Assembly: GCF_032854445.1 (NCBI RefSeq)
Contig: NC_088303.1
Coordinates: forward strand, 30,235,265-30,299,264
Reading direction: 5' to 3'
Source of the DNA: Liolophura sinensis
Taxonomy: Eukaryota; Mollusca; Polyplacophora; Chitonida; Chitonidae
DNA length: 64,000 nt
In this document: piece after piece, positions 48,535 through 59,800 of the stretch
How the letters are laid out: each line of letters begins with the position of its first letter
Numbering within the stretch: the first letter of the stretch is position 1
The notes under the pieces: generated by a model
Seen by the model: the letters and a program-made list of their open reading frames with translations, nothing else
What the model was told of the DNA's origin: nothing
Databases searched by the model: none
Made by a program: the position numbers and the translations under genes

Positions 48535-49200
48535 GATTTGCTCTGAAGCAGACGGTAAAAGCCGGACGTACCGGCCATGTTGAAGACGTAAACTTGTATA
48601 CAAATCTAGGTTTTTTCCATAAACATGTTGACACCAGTACAGCCTAGACTGCTTCACGGATTGACTTTTTGCAGCATTACTCCCGTATATTAGAACTTGT
48701 GCGAACAGAAAAGCTGGTTGTCTGACGACACGAGGTTTGGCAGCCATATTGGATTTTAAGCAAAACCATTAACGATCTTCTAAAAAAAACAATGATTTAT
48801 TTATTTATTTGATTGGTGTTTTACGCCGTACTCAAGAATATTTCACTTATACAACGCCAGCCAGCATTATGGTGGGAGGAAACCGGGTAGAGCCCGGGGT
48901 AAACCCACAACCATCCGTGGCAAAAAGCAATGAACGAACTGTTCTAAAACTTCATTTACAAATACAATGATCGCATTTTGTATTCAGGTGTGCTTTGGGT
49001 CGGTGCTTGGAATACGCCTTTGTCTTTTCTCTGCCTTCGTACTAGAAGAGACAAAACTTGGCAGAAACTGAAAAATAATGAAAACCATGCAACTGGATTT
49101 GATCTCACCAACATTTGATTACAACTCTACCGTATCACCAAGTGAGTGTTGGCTATAGATGTTTGTTCATTATCGAATTCTTTTTGCAGATTGGCAAAAC
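48535..49200. repeat. Duplicated intergenic segment (unit 3)
   Basis: Matches 18,640-19,150 and 32,570-32,740, beginning directly at the Tc1 target site. An S1 SINE (48,794-48,920, - strand, tail as 'ttggtgttttacgccgtac') is inserted here and is absent from the other copies. Confidence 0.65.
48794..48920 (-). repeat. SINE family S1, 3' half, reverse
   Basis: Reads (TTTA)n, 'ttggtgttttacgccgtac' and 'ggtgggaggaaaccgggtag' on the + strand, the reverse of the S1 3' half. The head is missing. Confidence 0.87.
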
Positions 49201-49209
49201 CATGGCAAA

Positions 49210-50350
49210 GTTCTAAAAAGTAAAAGTTTTGTATTTGTCTGATAACATGTGCTGTGTATATCTAGGAATGTTTTGAATATGTCTGTTAAAGAAAAACAAA
49301 ATATGTCTTCGAAACAAGCCAGACTCACTATATTGGGTCTATATTAATTTCTCTCCATTGTAAATCGGCATGAAACGAGACTCAGTTTGCTTTTGCATTT
49401 GCATTGCAGTTAACTGTATTTATATATACATGTATTTTCTTTGTTTTATTTTCTTTAAATCCATAATTACTATGACATTTTGTATAATCCAAACATGGTT
49501 GTGGACTGCCTAATGGATTCGACTAAATGAATTTTACATACGTACATCTATGTGTTATAGACTGTGGTGGTAATTTTATAAATGAAACGGGTTTTGGGGG
49601 AATTTGGAATTTATTTTGAGAACTGGACAGTTCGCGTTGTGTTCGACATAGAGCATTGTTGGTTTTGTTTAAAGGAATAAACTGACACTTCGCCTTGATT
49701 ATTTTATTGCATTGTTGTTCAACATCGCCTTGGTTTTATTTGTAAAAATTTAAAAACAAAAATGAAAATAAATCTTGATATTAATATGAGCCAAATATCC
49801 TCACAGATCTTGTTGATTATGATATGTAATAAATAAAAAAATGAAATTGGTGTGATTGCAGTGCAATGACCCACATACCTTTTTGATTCAGATATGCATT
49901 TTGCATGATTTACTATGAAAAAGTCGACGTTTTATTCCAGACATGTTCCCTGTATGCACCCATCATAAACTGTTTAATAGCCATGTTAATCACTGAAAAA
50001 ATCTTGATTAGGTCGTTAAAAACAGTAAAAAGTAATCATTACATGCAACTTGTATGTCTTTGATACAGTGGGTTTTCTGTGTGGCTGAAGTAGAAGAATC
50101 AATTTGAAGTCTGAAGTAACGAGAATAGTATGGATGATATTTTAGTATCAATGTGCATGGCGGTCAGGAAAAGTAGAGTCTCATGCGTGTCCAATATCAA
50201 CTCTATTCTTCTCATCAGTCTTTAATTTTAATTCATACGAAATTGATTGACACAAACTCAGGTTATTGATTCTTCAGATAGGTGCTCAACGTCGTGTTCA
50301 AGAGTTTTTCACGTATATGACGGCTACCCAAGCTTATGGGTGGAGAGAAA
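49210..50350. other. Intergenic DNA, no gene recognised
   Basis: AT-rich DNA without a recognisable gene or element. Confidence 0.45.
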
Positions 50351-50359
50351 TGAGTGAGG

Positions 50360-51700
50360 CCGGAAGAAATCACCGACCTTCGACAAGTATTTGACACTCT
50401 TGACTTGAAGATTAAAGGCTTGGCAGAGCATTGCCGTGATATTTCGGAGAGTAGGTATTGACGTAAATAGCCACGTCATCTGTTAAAACAAACTGGTCGC
50501 ACTGGCATCAGGGTCAGTAACAGGATGTGCATGAATAAATTACGCTTTATGGACTCCATAATGTCGCTTGCGCACAACAGCGCTCTTCTGTGTACATAAT
50601 GCATAACCGTTACGTCAGTTACGTCATATGGGTAGACCTCTGTATGCCTCTCTCATTGTGCCTGGAAACATTGTGCGGGGGGGGGGGGGGAAGTTGAGAT
50701 AAAATTATTATGTGAAACAAATGAAGACCCGTTCGGTGGCCTAATGGTCAAAGCATCCGCCTCGAAGTCGGGAGACCTCGTGATCAAACCCAAGCCATGT
50801 TATACCGAGGACTAAAATTTATACTTGCTGCTGCCTCTTTTGGCGCTCAGCACTGAGAGATTAGAGCAAGGAAGCAGAACTAATGGGCCTGATGCCAGTA
50901 TAATGTGGCTGGTCAGGATGTTGTGTCTGGTGTCAATGACATGATACATCAGTGACGGCAGCACCTTCGCTGCATGGGCTTGCCCTGCCACAAGAACACA
51001 CAATGTATGTACACACAGATAATGAGACCTCATTGTCATATCACTGAAAGCTGATAAGTACTTTTTAGTAAACATGTACATTATACTACGCATTGTATAA
51101 GCCAATCACTGTGGTTAGGCCTGTATCACACTTGAATTAAAACTAAAACGATAATTACCTCCGTTATTTTGTATTTTGTATCCGTTATTTTGTATCCATC
51201 CAAAAAGTCTATGAACCATGCTATTTTGACATTACCTTATTGGTATAGAGGGCAACACTAACCTATAACCCATTCATACACTGCAATTAAAAACAGTTCA
51301 ATAAACAGGCTACTTGTTTACTTATAAATTTATGGATGGGACGAGAAAATACAAATGTCTGCCCAAAATAATTAGCTAGTATAGCAACTGAAAGGCAAAT
51401 GCAGACTTCTGACTACCTTTCTGTTTGCTACAGCCCATTCAAGATTTGTTAAAACAAGGTATGGCTATATATTCGTTCATGTACAATAACTAGTATTATT
51501 CACACCACGCTGAAAATATTTAATATTTCATTCTAAAATTGGCTTAAATTACAAAGGCTATCCCTCTAGTGCTGTCACCAGGTAACAGGCCTAAGGGACT
51601 AGGCCTTTAGGGTGGAATTTGTGGCTTATAAATACATGCATCGCTGGGAGAAAAAAAAAACAATGATTTCAAATTATTTTTTTATATAAAGGACAGTAAA
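50360..51700. repeat. Duplicated intergenic segment (unit 3), with SINE
   Basis: Matches 20,480-23,250 and 35,640-36,400. It contains a G14 run (50,677-50,690), where the other copies have only a short 'ggcgg', and the S2 SINE at 50,733-51,075. It lacks the Tc1 insertion. Confidence 0.72.
50733..51075 (+). repeat. SINE family S2 copy
   Basis: Head 'cggtggcctaatggtcaaag', 'cgaagtcgggagacctcgtg', core 'gcactgagagattagagc' and block 'acaatgtatgtacacacag'. Same site as the copy at 22,256. Confidence 0.85.
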
Positions 51701-51818
51701 TATATTCCGTACGTTACATCCAGATTCTTTATTAAACATTCTCTCGGAATAACTTTTAGTCGATGTACGAAACACGAGCGATTTTTTAATCCGTGTCACA
51801 CTATAGATACGTGGATAG

Positions 51819-51928
51819 GATACGTGCTTTTATATATATATGAGCAAATCGCCTCTTACGTTAGATAAATAAAAGCACGTATCTTTCATGTTCATCTATT
51901 AACATTTCACTCTTCAGTATACAGCTCA

Positions 51929-52023
<95 letters not shown>

Positions 52024-52038
52024 AGGCGATTTGCTCAT
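51819..52038. repeat. (TA)45 microsatellite within inverted repeats
   Basis: A pure AT/TA tract spans 51,931-52,020. A 19-bp sequence beginning 'atgagcaaatcgcc' at 51,840-51,858 is repeated inverted at 52,020-52,038. A second inverted pair ('gatacgtgcttttat', 51,819-51,833; complement 51,869-51,883) lies inside the left flank. The whole can fold into large hairpins. Confidence 0.9.
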
Positions 52039-52189
52039 GCACAATTATGCGGAACTCGAAACCTCTATCTTGCTTATTCAGCACACTGTTTATGTCTCTT
52101 TGGAAATGTTTTGATACAGTTACTTCCCCGTGGATTATTACCTCCCTTGACTTGAAGATGACGTATTTGCGCAAGTCCTTTTCGGCCAT
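52021..52189 (-). CDS. Weak candidate exon, reading leftward, unknown
   Basis: On the - strand an ATG at 52,189 (cgATGGcc, good context) opens about 56 codons of ordinary composition (beginning [17 protein letters not shown], then [17 protein letters not shown]) before the frame runs into the TA repeat. No domain is recognised. It contains 'gggaggtaataatccac', which resembles a dispersed repeat motif also present near 53,040, so it may be repeat-derived. It lies 163 bp from the + strand candidate at 52,353 in divergent arrangement. Confidence 0.2.
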
Positions 52190-52352
52190 CGTCTTGCGAA
52201 ACACTCACATATAGGCGTAGATAAGGTAAATTTAAACAAAGTTTTCTTCAGTATTTATTCTTAGTTGATAATGCCGCTAAAAGTGTTAATGTTAGGAGTT
52301 GAAAATAGATCGCGCGCCGCTCGACATTACGTGTCTTACAGGGAAGTAATAA

Positions 52353-52603
52353 ATGCACCAAAAATGGGAACAGATGTCCGTGTCCCTGGCTGAATCCACT
52401 TCAGTACATCTGAGCGGCGGAGGAGGGGTGACGACAGAAAGTCTTCGTAAAATTAAGAAGACCTTAAAGTTTTTCGTGTATTGCGCCGAAGATTTACTCT
52501 TAGTGATAGACGACAACAATCTCTGCCACAAACATACCGATGAAACAATCCATTCTATAGAGTTGTCGCTGGTTTTTCGTGTTGCGCATGCAGGACGTTA
52601 CAG
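52353..52603 (+). CDS. Weak candidate first exon, unknown protein
   Basis: An ATG at 52,353 follows an in-frame TAA and opens 83 codons up to a strong donor (CAG|GTCAGT at 52,604). The peptide has ordinary composition (MHQKWEQMSVSLAESTSV, then ESLRKIKKTLKFFVYCAEDL and CHKHTDETIHSIELSL) but no domain I recognise. The homologous stretch at 23,570-23,660 keeps the CHK.TD.TI...ELSL pattern and the donor but has no matching upstream frame. No downstream exon was identified. It may be a fragment of an unknown gene carried in the duplicated unit, or chance. Confidence 0.25.
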
Positions 52604-52604
52604 G

Positions 52605-54240
52605 TCAGTGTTGTATTTTACCTTTGACAAAAACGTTTTCATGTATCAAACACAATAAGCTATTAATAACAGAACAAAACTCTGTTAAAATGTTATTAAC
52701 ATATCTGTGACTTAAAACTACCAAAGATCATGTGCGTGTCTTATGAGAAAAACAGCTTGCTGGTGCGACAATCACTTCTAAAAGCTATACGTATTAGATA
52801 TTAAATTTTTCGTAGAATTATAGGCCTATAGTATTTATACAGTATACAGCTGTTTTGATGTGTTTAGTATTCTCTCCTTTCATCTTGCTTGACAAAACTA
52901 ACAGTTCTTTTGTTTACTTTTTTTGTTGCATAAACATATACCAGTGCATACCGAACTCTATGGTGAAAATCAGTATAAGTTGGGTTTTTTCCAGGTCATG
53001 AACAAGGTTTTATAAATAGTTTAGTAGAGTTACTTGCCCTTGAGTTATTATCTCCCCTTAATGGGCTGACACTTCTTTCAAGCATAGATCCGGTAATTTT
53101 CACAGATCACTGAGGTTAATTTGACAGATACTTATATCCCTCCCTTTCTTTTATACATATATTTATTCATATATTTCTACATATATCTATGTTCTTGTTC
53201 GTTATATTATTCTTTTCGTAGATTTTGTTGTTACGAACTCACGCTTGAATCCGTTGAATTTTTCTCTTTAGCGCAATTTAGAAATTTTATTTGTAATTTC
53301 TTTATCGTACAGATTTGCGAAACCTCTACATTTACTTTTTTCTTTCCACCGCATTATAAATACCATTAAAGCTTTCCATGTAATTTAAATTTTTTAGTGA
53401 CCAAATGGTTTACTTTAAAATATTCTTACACATTTTCGAAGTTATACTTTATGTTTCTCATTATGGCCTTTTCCAAAACGAGTAAGAGCTGCAGTCAACA
53501 GGTGAAAGTACCTGTATGTAAAGGTAGTAATAATAAGTTAGTGGTCAAATATCTCGAACCCCGACATAAAGTTCACCGGAGTTTTTAAAGAAAGGTCCAG
53601 AAGGAAGCAAGAAAAGAAAACCGATAAAAATTAAGTGGCTGTGCGACATCAGTCTTGACTTTTCCCCCTCTCTTTTTGTTTTGTTGTTTTTTTCAGGTGG
53701 GATGAGATGGTTTGGAGGTGGGGTGGGGGTGGGATCTCCCTTTGAAGGCTCCAAATATATCTAATCAATACATGTATTGTTTTATTTTTCAGATTTTTTG
53801 AAATTTATTTCACCCTGAAAGGAGTGAAAACTATATCGTTGTCAAGTGAACAGATTTTAGGACATCGGATGTGGTAGACCCATACATTCTTATACTTGTT
53901 ACCTTTGCATTCAGTTGTTTAAAACGTATGATATATCTATGAGATTAAAATAATACCTGTTGAAAGCAGCACCTACTTAGGACTGTAAAGACATTCTCTA
54001 AAATAATTAAAACTTTTCAAAGAGTTTCAATTTTTCACTTTTATCTGTGCATAATAACTTTGAATTATGATTACTCTTTATTTACGCCGTGGTCGGTCTA
54101 ACTTTTAACGGCATTGAACGGTAAATTATTAAGTTCATTAGGCGCTTACATTACCCAAAGACCATAATTTCAAGTGTGTTAAGTGTCTGTGACCGCCACC
54201 GTTCCTACATCGACATTACTTCCCGTTAATGTTCATATTC
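52605..54240. repeat. Duplicated intergenic segment (also 23,660-24,390)
   Basis: Shares 'ggtttacttta', 'cattatggcc'-type and 'aaatatctcgaac' landmarks with 24.1-24.3 kb. No gene recognised. G-rich low complexity occurs near 53,715-53,735. Confidence 0.55.
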
Positions 54241-54242
54241 CG

Positions 54243-54347
54243 CCAGCATGAGCTGGACCTAAACTCACAGTCATTGCATTGGTGGGGGACCCCTGGGTCT
54301 TTACACTGCCCTAGCGCGCTAAGCAACTGAGCCACGGAGGCCCCTAA
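54243..54347 (-). repeat. SINE family S1, 5' head, reverse
   Basis: On the - strand it starts with a tRNA-like head ('gtggctcagttgcttagcgc') and the 'caatgcaatgactgtgag' region. It is truncated after the head. Confidence 0.78.
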
Positions 54348-54639
54348 ATCTGGTATTAACACGGGTCGATATCTTAGCGTAGATTATAGCTTACATTACG
54401 CACAAAAACACATATATTTACACAAACTTGTGTTCTTTCCAACAAAAGTCTTGTGTCATACTTGACAACTCTGTCTTGTGTTGAATAAACACGAGGTCTT
54501 GTCTGAGTTTTGTTATTTTGTAACACAACGTTATGTACTACACATTTAAGTTAACACTTGTTGGGCTAATAAATTCCAACACGAGTTGTTGTGTTTTTTT
54601 GTGTGTACCATATAAATAGCTATAGGGGGTCCCTGTGGA

Positions 54640-54825
54640 GGAAGGGATGCTCATTCTGGCTTCCCCTCTGATCGTAAGTGGGAAGGTCTGCAGCAACCTG
54701 CGGATGGTCGTATGGCTTTCCCGGGCTCTGCCCGGTTTTCTTCCCACCATAATGCTGGCCGCCGTCGTATGAGTGAAATATTCTTGAGTATGGCGTAAAA
54801 CACCAATCAAATAAATAAATCAAGT
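54640..54825 (+). repeat. SINE family S1, body and tail
   Basis: Contains 'tctggcttcccctctgatc', 'cataatgctggccgccgtcg' and 'gagtatggcgtaaaacacc', and ends in (AAAT)n. The head is missing. Confidence 0.88.
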
Positions 54826-55158
54826 ATAACTAGCTGTAAAATTTCGGAAATATGTAGCTTTCGGCGTATCGGACTTTCCAGAAATGGAACAAAGAGGAAT
54901 CCAAAGAAGGCTATGTCAAGTTTCATTGTTTTATCGAGGCTTCTCTGCTGCATTGCAGACTTCAAGTAGAATTGAGATAGATGACTGTTACCCTGTGAAA
55001 CACGTGGCCTTTGCAGTGTGACTCAAAGTGTAGCCAATAGTGATATGTTAAATCAGCACAGGCTAAGGGCAAATATCTTTTGTGAAGGTTTCTACTGAGT
55101 CTGACTATTGTTCGGTTTGATTTATATACTGCTAAACTGGGTTTACTTTGTTTTTCAG

Positions 55159-55361
55159 CATCCCGTTATCGACTGTTATTGACGTTTGGCACCGGCGTGG
55201 GGACTCTTGCACGTGTCTAAGAGACATCTGATTCTGCTTGTGGACTATAGTATATGCCTGACCACAGCAATATGAGAACTGAGACGTCTTGCTTTCCTTT
55301 CCAAGGTCTATCATTCCGAAGAATGCGTACATCTGTATAGCTTCTAGTTTGAAAATAATTC
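55159..55361 (+). pseudogene. A4 exon 1, one-base deletion
   Basis: Aligns to A1-A3 exon 1, with TTTTTCAG before 55,159 and the donor GTGAGT at 55,362. A single-base deletion after the MRTETSC codons (start 55,272) shifts the frame and leads to a TAG within 23 codons. The frame that reaches the donor contains no ATG in this exon. A TTATATA element lies near 55,123. Confidence 0.8.
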
Positions 55362-56381
55362 GTGAGTAGTCAACATGTTCAGAGTTAGAAATATATACAT
55401 AAAATATATATTTATATTTATAAATGGCATTTCGACAACCTATTTTAGTATTACCTCCACATATAGACAGAACACCTTTCAAAATCAAAATGGTTTCCTC
55501 TGCTCTGCCCTGTAATGTTCCACTGCCCTTATGCAGCCAGTACTGTTGGTCATCCGTGTTGCGTAACAATTATGCTTTGAAACTTTTCCCAGGGTGAGAG
55601 AGAACTTCTATACTATTTCGACACGCAGGTTTTGTATCCTGTCTTACATCATGCCAATCAAACCCTGGTTGTAATGTAAGAACCAACAGCTTTGCAAAAC
55701 AACTCCATACCAACTCTGACACAGACATATGTACATTTACGTGTCTTAATACGTATCACACTATAATATTAACACCACGGCTGCTTCACACAGAACATAA
55801 TTCAGGATAACAGGTGTCAGCGTTTTCATTGATAGATTCATTGATGTTCAGTGCCGGGCTCTGGAATTTTAAATATATGTAATGATATTCATGTTTATGA
55901 GTTGAAGAACCCGAAGTCTGGGAGTAAACCACCTACTTTTGGCAAGTACCTGACACACCATTTAACCTAAAGCAACAACCATCCGATACGGCTGGATTAA
56001 AGTAGGCGACAATCTTGAAAAGGTCTTTTTCATGCCTATATATGCGGTTGTCTCATTATTCTATCTTATTTACACCGGTAAAGATTAGTCCCATAAGGAA
56101 AACCAAAATCCAACCAACGGTCAAAAACATAAACGTGCCACTATATATACATGTGCACAAAAAAAGGAGGTAAAGTTACAGATACCACGGAAAAATGTTT
56201 TTAAAATTTTATAAAGTTTTGAAAGTTCTTAAGGTGGGTAGATAGACATGGGTGCAGTAAATCGGATTTTGAGATTGCCAAATCTTTAAAAGTTATCTCT
56301 TTCTGATTTCGAAAATCCTTTGAGTTGATTCGAATCGATCCAGTCATTCATCCTATTGACATGAAAGTATTTCCTCATCAG

Positions 56382-57419
56382 TTTTAGGTTGCGCGATTTT
56401 GTGTTTTGGATACTGGATCTACTTAGGCTCAACTGCCAACGCTAGCAGGCTGTGGTTGAGGACTGAATGGGACAGAAAGAATCTGCAAAATGATCCTTAT
56501 CACATAATGACGCCCGGCCACCTAACAGCCTGGAACTCTATCCTGTCCAATTTGGAGAGAAACAACCAAACAAAAATCGCGACAATGCTTCAGAACGAGT
56601 CTCAGCTATTCAAGATATGTGTGAAGACGCGCAACATGGGACGCCTAGGGAATCGATATTCCAAGTGGCAGGTCTGCTTGGTATAGCGCAAGACAAGCAA
56701 ATGAGGCCTTTCTTGAAACAGACAATGAACTGCTAACACTGTTCCAACTTCCGGATGTTGAACTGCAAGCCCCTGACAGTGTGATCAGTATCCCATCCAT
56801 GGCGACCGCAGGGTCAGAGCATGCGATCCTGAAACATACGACTTTAGTAACAAAAGAAACATGCGCATTGGAGGATATTTCCAATCCTGGAAATACTTTC
56901 GTAACATCACGACGTTTATCCGACGCCAATATCAACTAAGGCCAGCAATTAAGCATGAAGCAGCATTGTATTAATGCGAACCCTTTGTTGCAAAAGTTTT
57001 CATTGGAGAGACTTTGGGCAAGTACTCTGGTAGCTGTTCATGTCCGACGAACAGATATGGTGGGGTCAGATGCCAACACAGCTCCCCCATCTTATCTGGA
57101 GAATGCCATTAAGTACTTCCACGGACGGCTCAAAAATGTGCTGTTTGTAGCGGCATCTGATGACATAACATGGACAATGAAGTACCTGCCGCACAACGAC
57201 ACAGTGTTTCTACAGGGTAACCGAGCAGAGCTAGACTTTGCCATCTTGTCAATGTGTGATCATACCATTATGACCATTGGTACTTACGGTTGGTGGATCG
57301 CCTGGCTCGTTGGTGGCGACACCATCTACTATAAGCATCCACATGTTAAAGGCTCTTTCCTAGATTCCCATACGGTACTAGACGACTATATTCCACCAAG
57401 CTGGATTGGATTAGAGTAA
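56382..57419 (+). pseudogene. A4 exon 2: fucosyltransferase with clustered single-base deletions
   Basis: Aligns to A2/A3 over its whole length with high identity. About five single bases are missing within about 350 bp: near 56,655 (after GRLGN), 56,715, 56,775, 56,961 and 56,983. Each shortens a one- or two-base run, such as GG to G. The first three together restore the frame between about 56,775 and 56,960, and the last two shift it again. The C-terminal part is open to the stop at 57,419 and carries HVRRTDM, SDDITW and HTIMTIGTYGWW. Clustered indels without matching substitution damage could be assembly errors. Taken as written, this is a pseudogene. Confidence 0.87.
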
Positions 57420-59800
57420 ATCTTGCCTTATTGAATTTTTTTCGTGTAGTTCTTGTTGGTTATAATATAGATATCTCTATATCTGTTTTGTAACTCTCAT
57501 GTATTCTTAACAGCTATAATCCTTCCCGCCCAAATTTAAAGGGCAAATTTCAAACATAAATATATATTGATTTAGAATGTAACCAATGGACATTCCGCAT
57601 TCTAAATAACGGTGTTTTTGATTGAATCATTGACAGTGTTTATGTAATACCTTTTTTTTGAGGGCCAAAAAATAAGAATTATGAAACTAGGTCCGTTCCG
57701 CGGTTCCGTACAAATACACTCCAAATGCACTTATATTTCAAAAGTCGATATTGGAGAAAAATTTCAATATAAGCAACAAAGTAATACATGACGTATTTCT
57801 CGCACACGTATATAGTTAAACAACCGTATAAAGCACAGCGGTATTATAATGTGATCAATTCATCCCAGTACCACAAATGTTCATTTATTTATTTATTTCA
57901 CTTATACGACGGCGGCCAGCGTTATGGTGGGTGGAAACCAGGCAGAGCCCGAGGGATACCAACGACTCACACTGCATTGGTGAGAGACTCATGGGTCATT
58001 ACGCTGTGCTAGCGCGCTAAACGGCTGAACCACATATGCACAGTTAGCTATGCAATCTATGTAAAAACAAAAACAGAGCTCAAGCTCCGACAGCTAGGAT
58101 ACTAATAGTGTTAAATTTCTAAAATGTTTACATTTACATTTACAGACACAAAATGGGAAGTATATCATTTTGCAATCTTTCGGTCTTTAATCGCTGCTTT
58201 TGACAAAGCGAGCATCGCAGGAAACAAATAAGAGTCGTGATCAGAGCGCCCAACTACGTCGGGTACCTTTATCATCAATGCATTTGTATACCGACTTTGT
58301 AACATGGACATGTTCCCATAAATGTGCCAAATATTTTTAACAATTTTTAAAGCCCTACAAGTTTTGTACTTATAAACACTGCTTAACATTTTGCGACACA
58401 CAGATAGAACATACACGACCCTTTCCACTTAGCAATTTTCAGCTTCCGGTCATGTGCCCTCCAAATATTGGCAAAAATGCGATTTTTAAGAAATGAAGTC
58501 GTAAATTTCAAAACTGTGCAAGTTAGGTACAAAATAAAAGGAGATTCGTAATTAGTGGGTTAATCCATACCAGATAGGGTAACTTTAGAGTTAAAATTCA
58601 AACGTTTGTGGTCACATAATCAATGTTTAAATTAATTCATTTCTTTTAACCATGTAAGCCCACTTTTTCATATTTTTTTTTAGCCTTGGCATGGCATATC
58701 TGTTATTAAAATTTAATCTCAATCAGACAAGGGGTTTGATTAAAATCCAATACGACCAAATTTGAGACATTATAGCTGCAGGTCTTTTAACGGCACAATA
58801 ATTTGAAAATAGCCATTTTTAGAGAACAGATCAATGTTTCATTCTATGTAAGTTACGTATCTTAAGTGCATCAAGTATTTTGTTACTTTGTCGGCAAACT
58901 CTTCAACGAATTGTCGCAAAACTGTTCAAAACAGAACAAAAAGAAATTTCTCAAGCTAAGTATTCTTCGTTTTCAATTTCATAACAATTTTGTCACTTGA
59001 CAAATATGCCAAGTGGCGAGTTTTTGAAATACAGGCAAAACCTCCGATCTCGTTATGTTCTATCAGTATAAAAAATTTCAGGTTATTCGGTTAAGGTGTT
59101 CTTAAGAAGAAGACGTTTAAGACGTTAACTTGTATGTTATGGTTCCTAAATGTTGTACGATTTATTTGGGCTATGGAAGTCTTCGTATCATCGTACCATC
59201 GTGTCATCGTGAGAGAGCACCAAGCGATAGCACCATGTCACCACTTCGTGTCATTGTACCATTGTGTCATCGTGTGAGGGCACAAAGGGCACGATGCCAC
59301 CACACCATGTCATTGTGCCATCGCTTCGTGCCGTTGTCTCGTCACTTCGTATACCATCGGGCGATACTAAAATATGGTGCAATTATGGTCTTGCCGGCTT
59401 CCGTAGTGGGCTGAGTGCTGGCAAGCAACCAAACCTTCCTAGATAACAATATTACTCTCTATCTTATCGTAACTAGTCGGGCCGTGTGTAACAAGAACAG
59501 TCATTGTTATATGGGGAATTTTCTTCAACTACTTAAAGTACGTCCGGTATACATTACCCGTACCTACGTTTTGGAAAGAAAACAACACTTACCTTCGTTA
59601 GATTTCTCAGTTCAAGAGAGAAGCCTTTTGCTGTATTATAATTTTTGTACGTTGTATTTTGTGTTGTATTCATATTGTAACGGAGTCTTACATAAAAACA
59701 TACAGAGAATATTATGTTTGATGCATTATTTGTTTGAGTTTAACATCGTTTTTAACCTTGTTTCGACGATAGCTTAAGCGTTGTAACCGTTTTGGGACCT
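57420..59800 (+). repeat. A-type 3' flank (unit 4) with S1 SINE
   Basis: 57,420-57,560 matches the DNA after A3. 59,480-59,790 matches 8,220-8,400 and 28,740-28,930 ('acatacagagaatattatg', 'ccttgtttcgacga'). The region between is interrupted by an S1 SINE (57,882-58,035, -) and about 1.1 kb of AT-rich DNA. A degenerate 'catcgt/caccat' tandem tract lies at about 59,185-59,365, as near 8,040-8,135 after A1. Confidence 0.6.
57882..58035 (-). repeat. SINE family S1, internally deleted, reverse
   Basis: Contains (TTTA)n, 'cacttatacgacggcggcc', 'ggtgggtggaaaccaggcag' and the head region 'cgctgtgctagcgcgctaa' on the + strand. The terminal 'gtacggcgtaaaacacc' and part of the middle are deleted. Confidence 0.8.

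Noticed and set aside
55132..55569. 145-codon - strand open frame
   Set aside because: It overlaps A4 exon 1 and intron on the opposite strand and shows no domain.
58165..58428. 87-codon - strand open frame
   Set aside because: Composition is plausible, but no domain, no start context and no splice partner were found.
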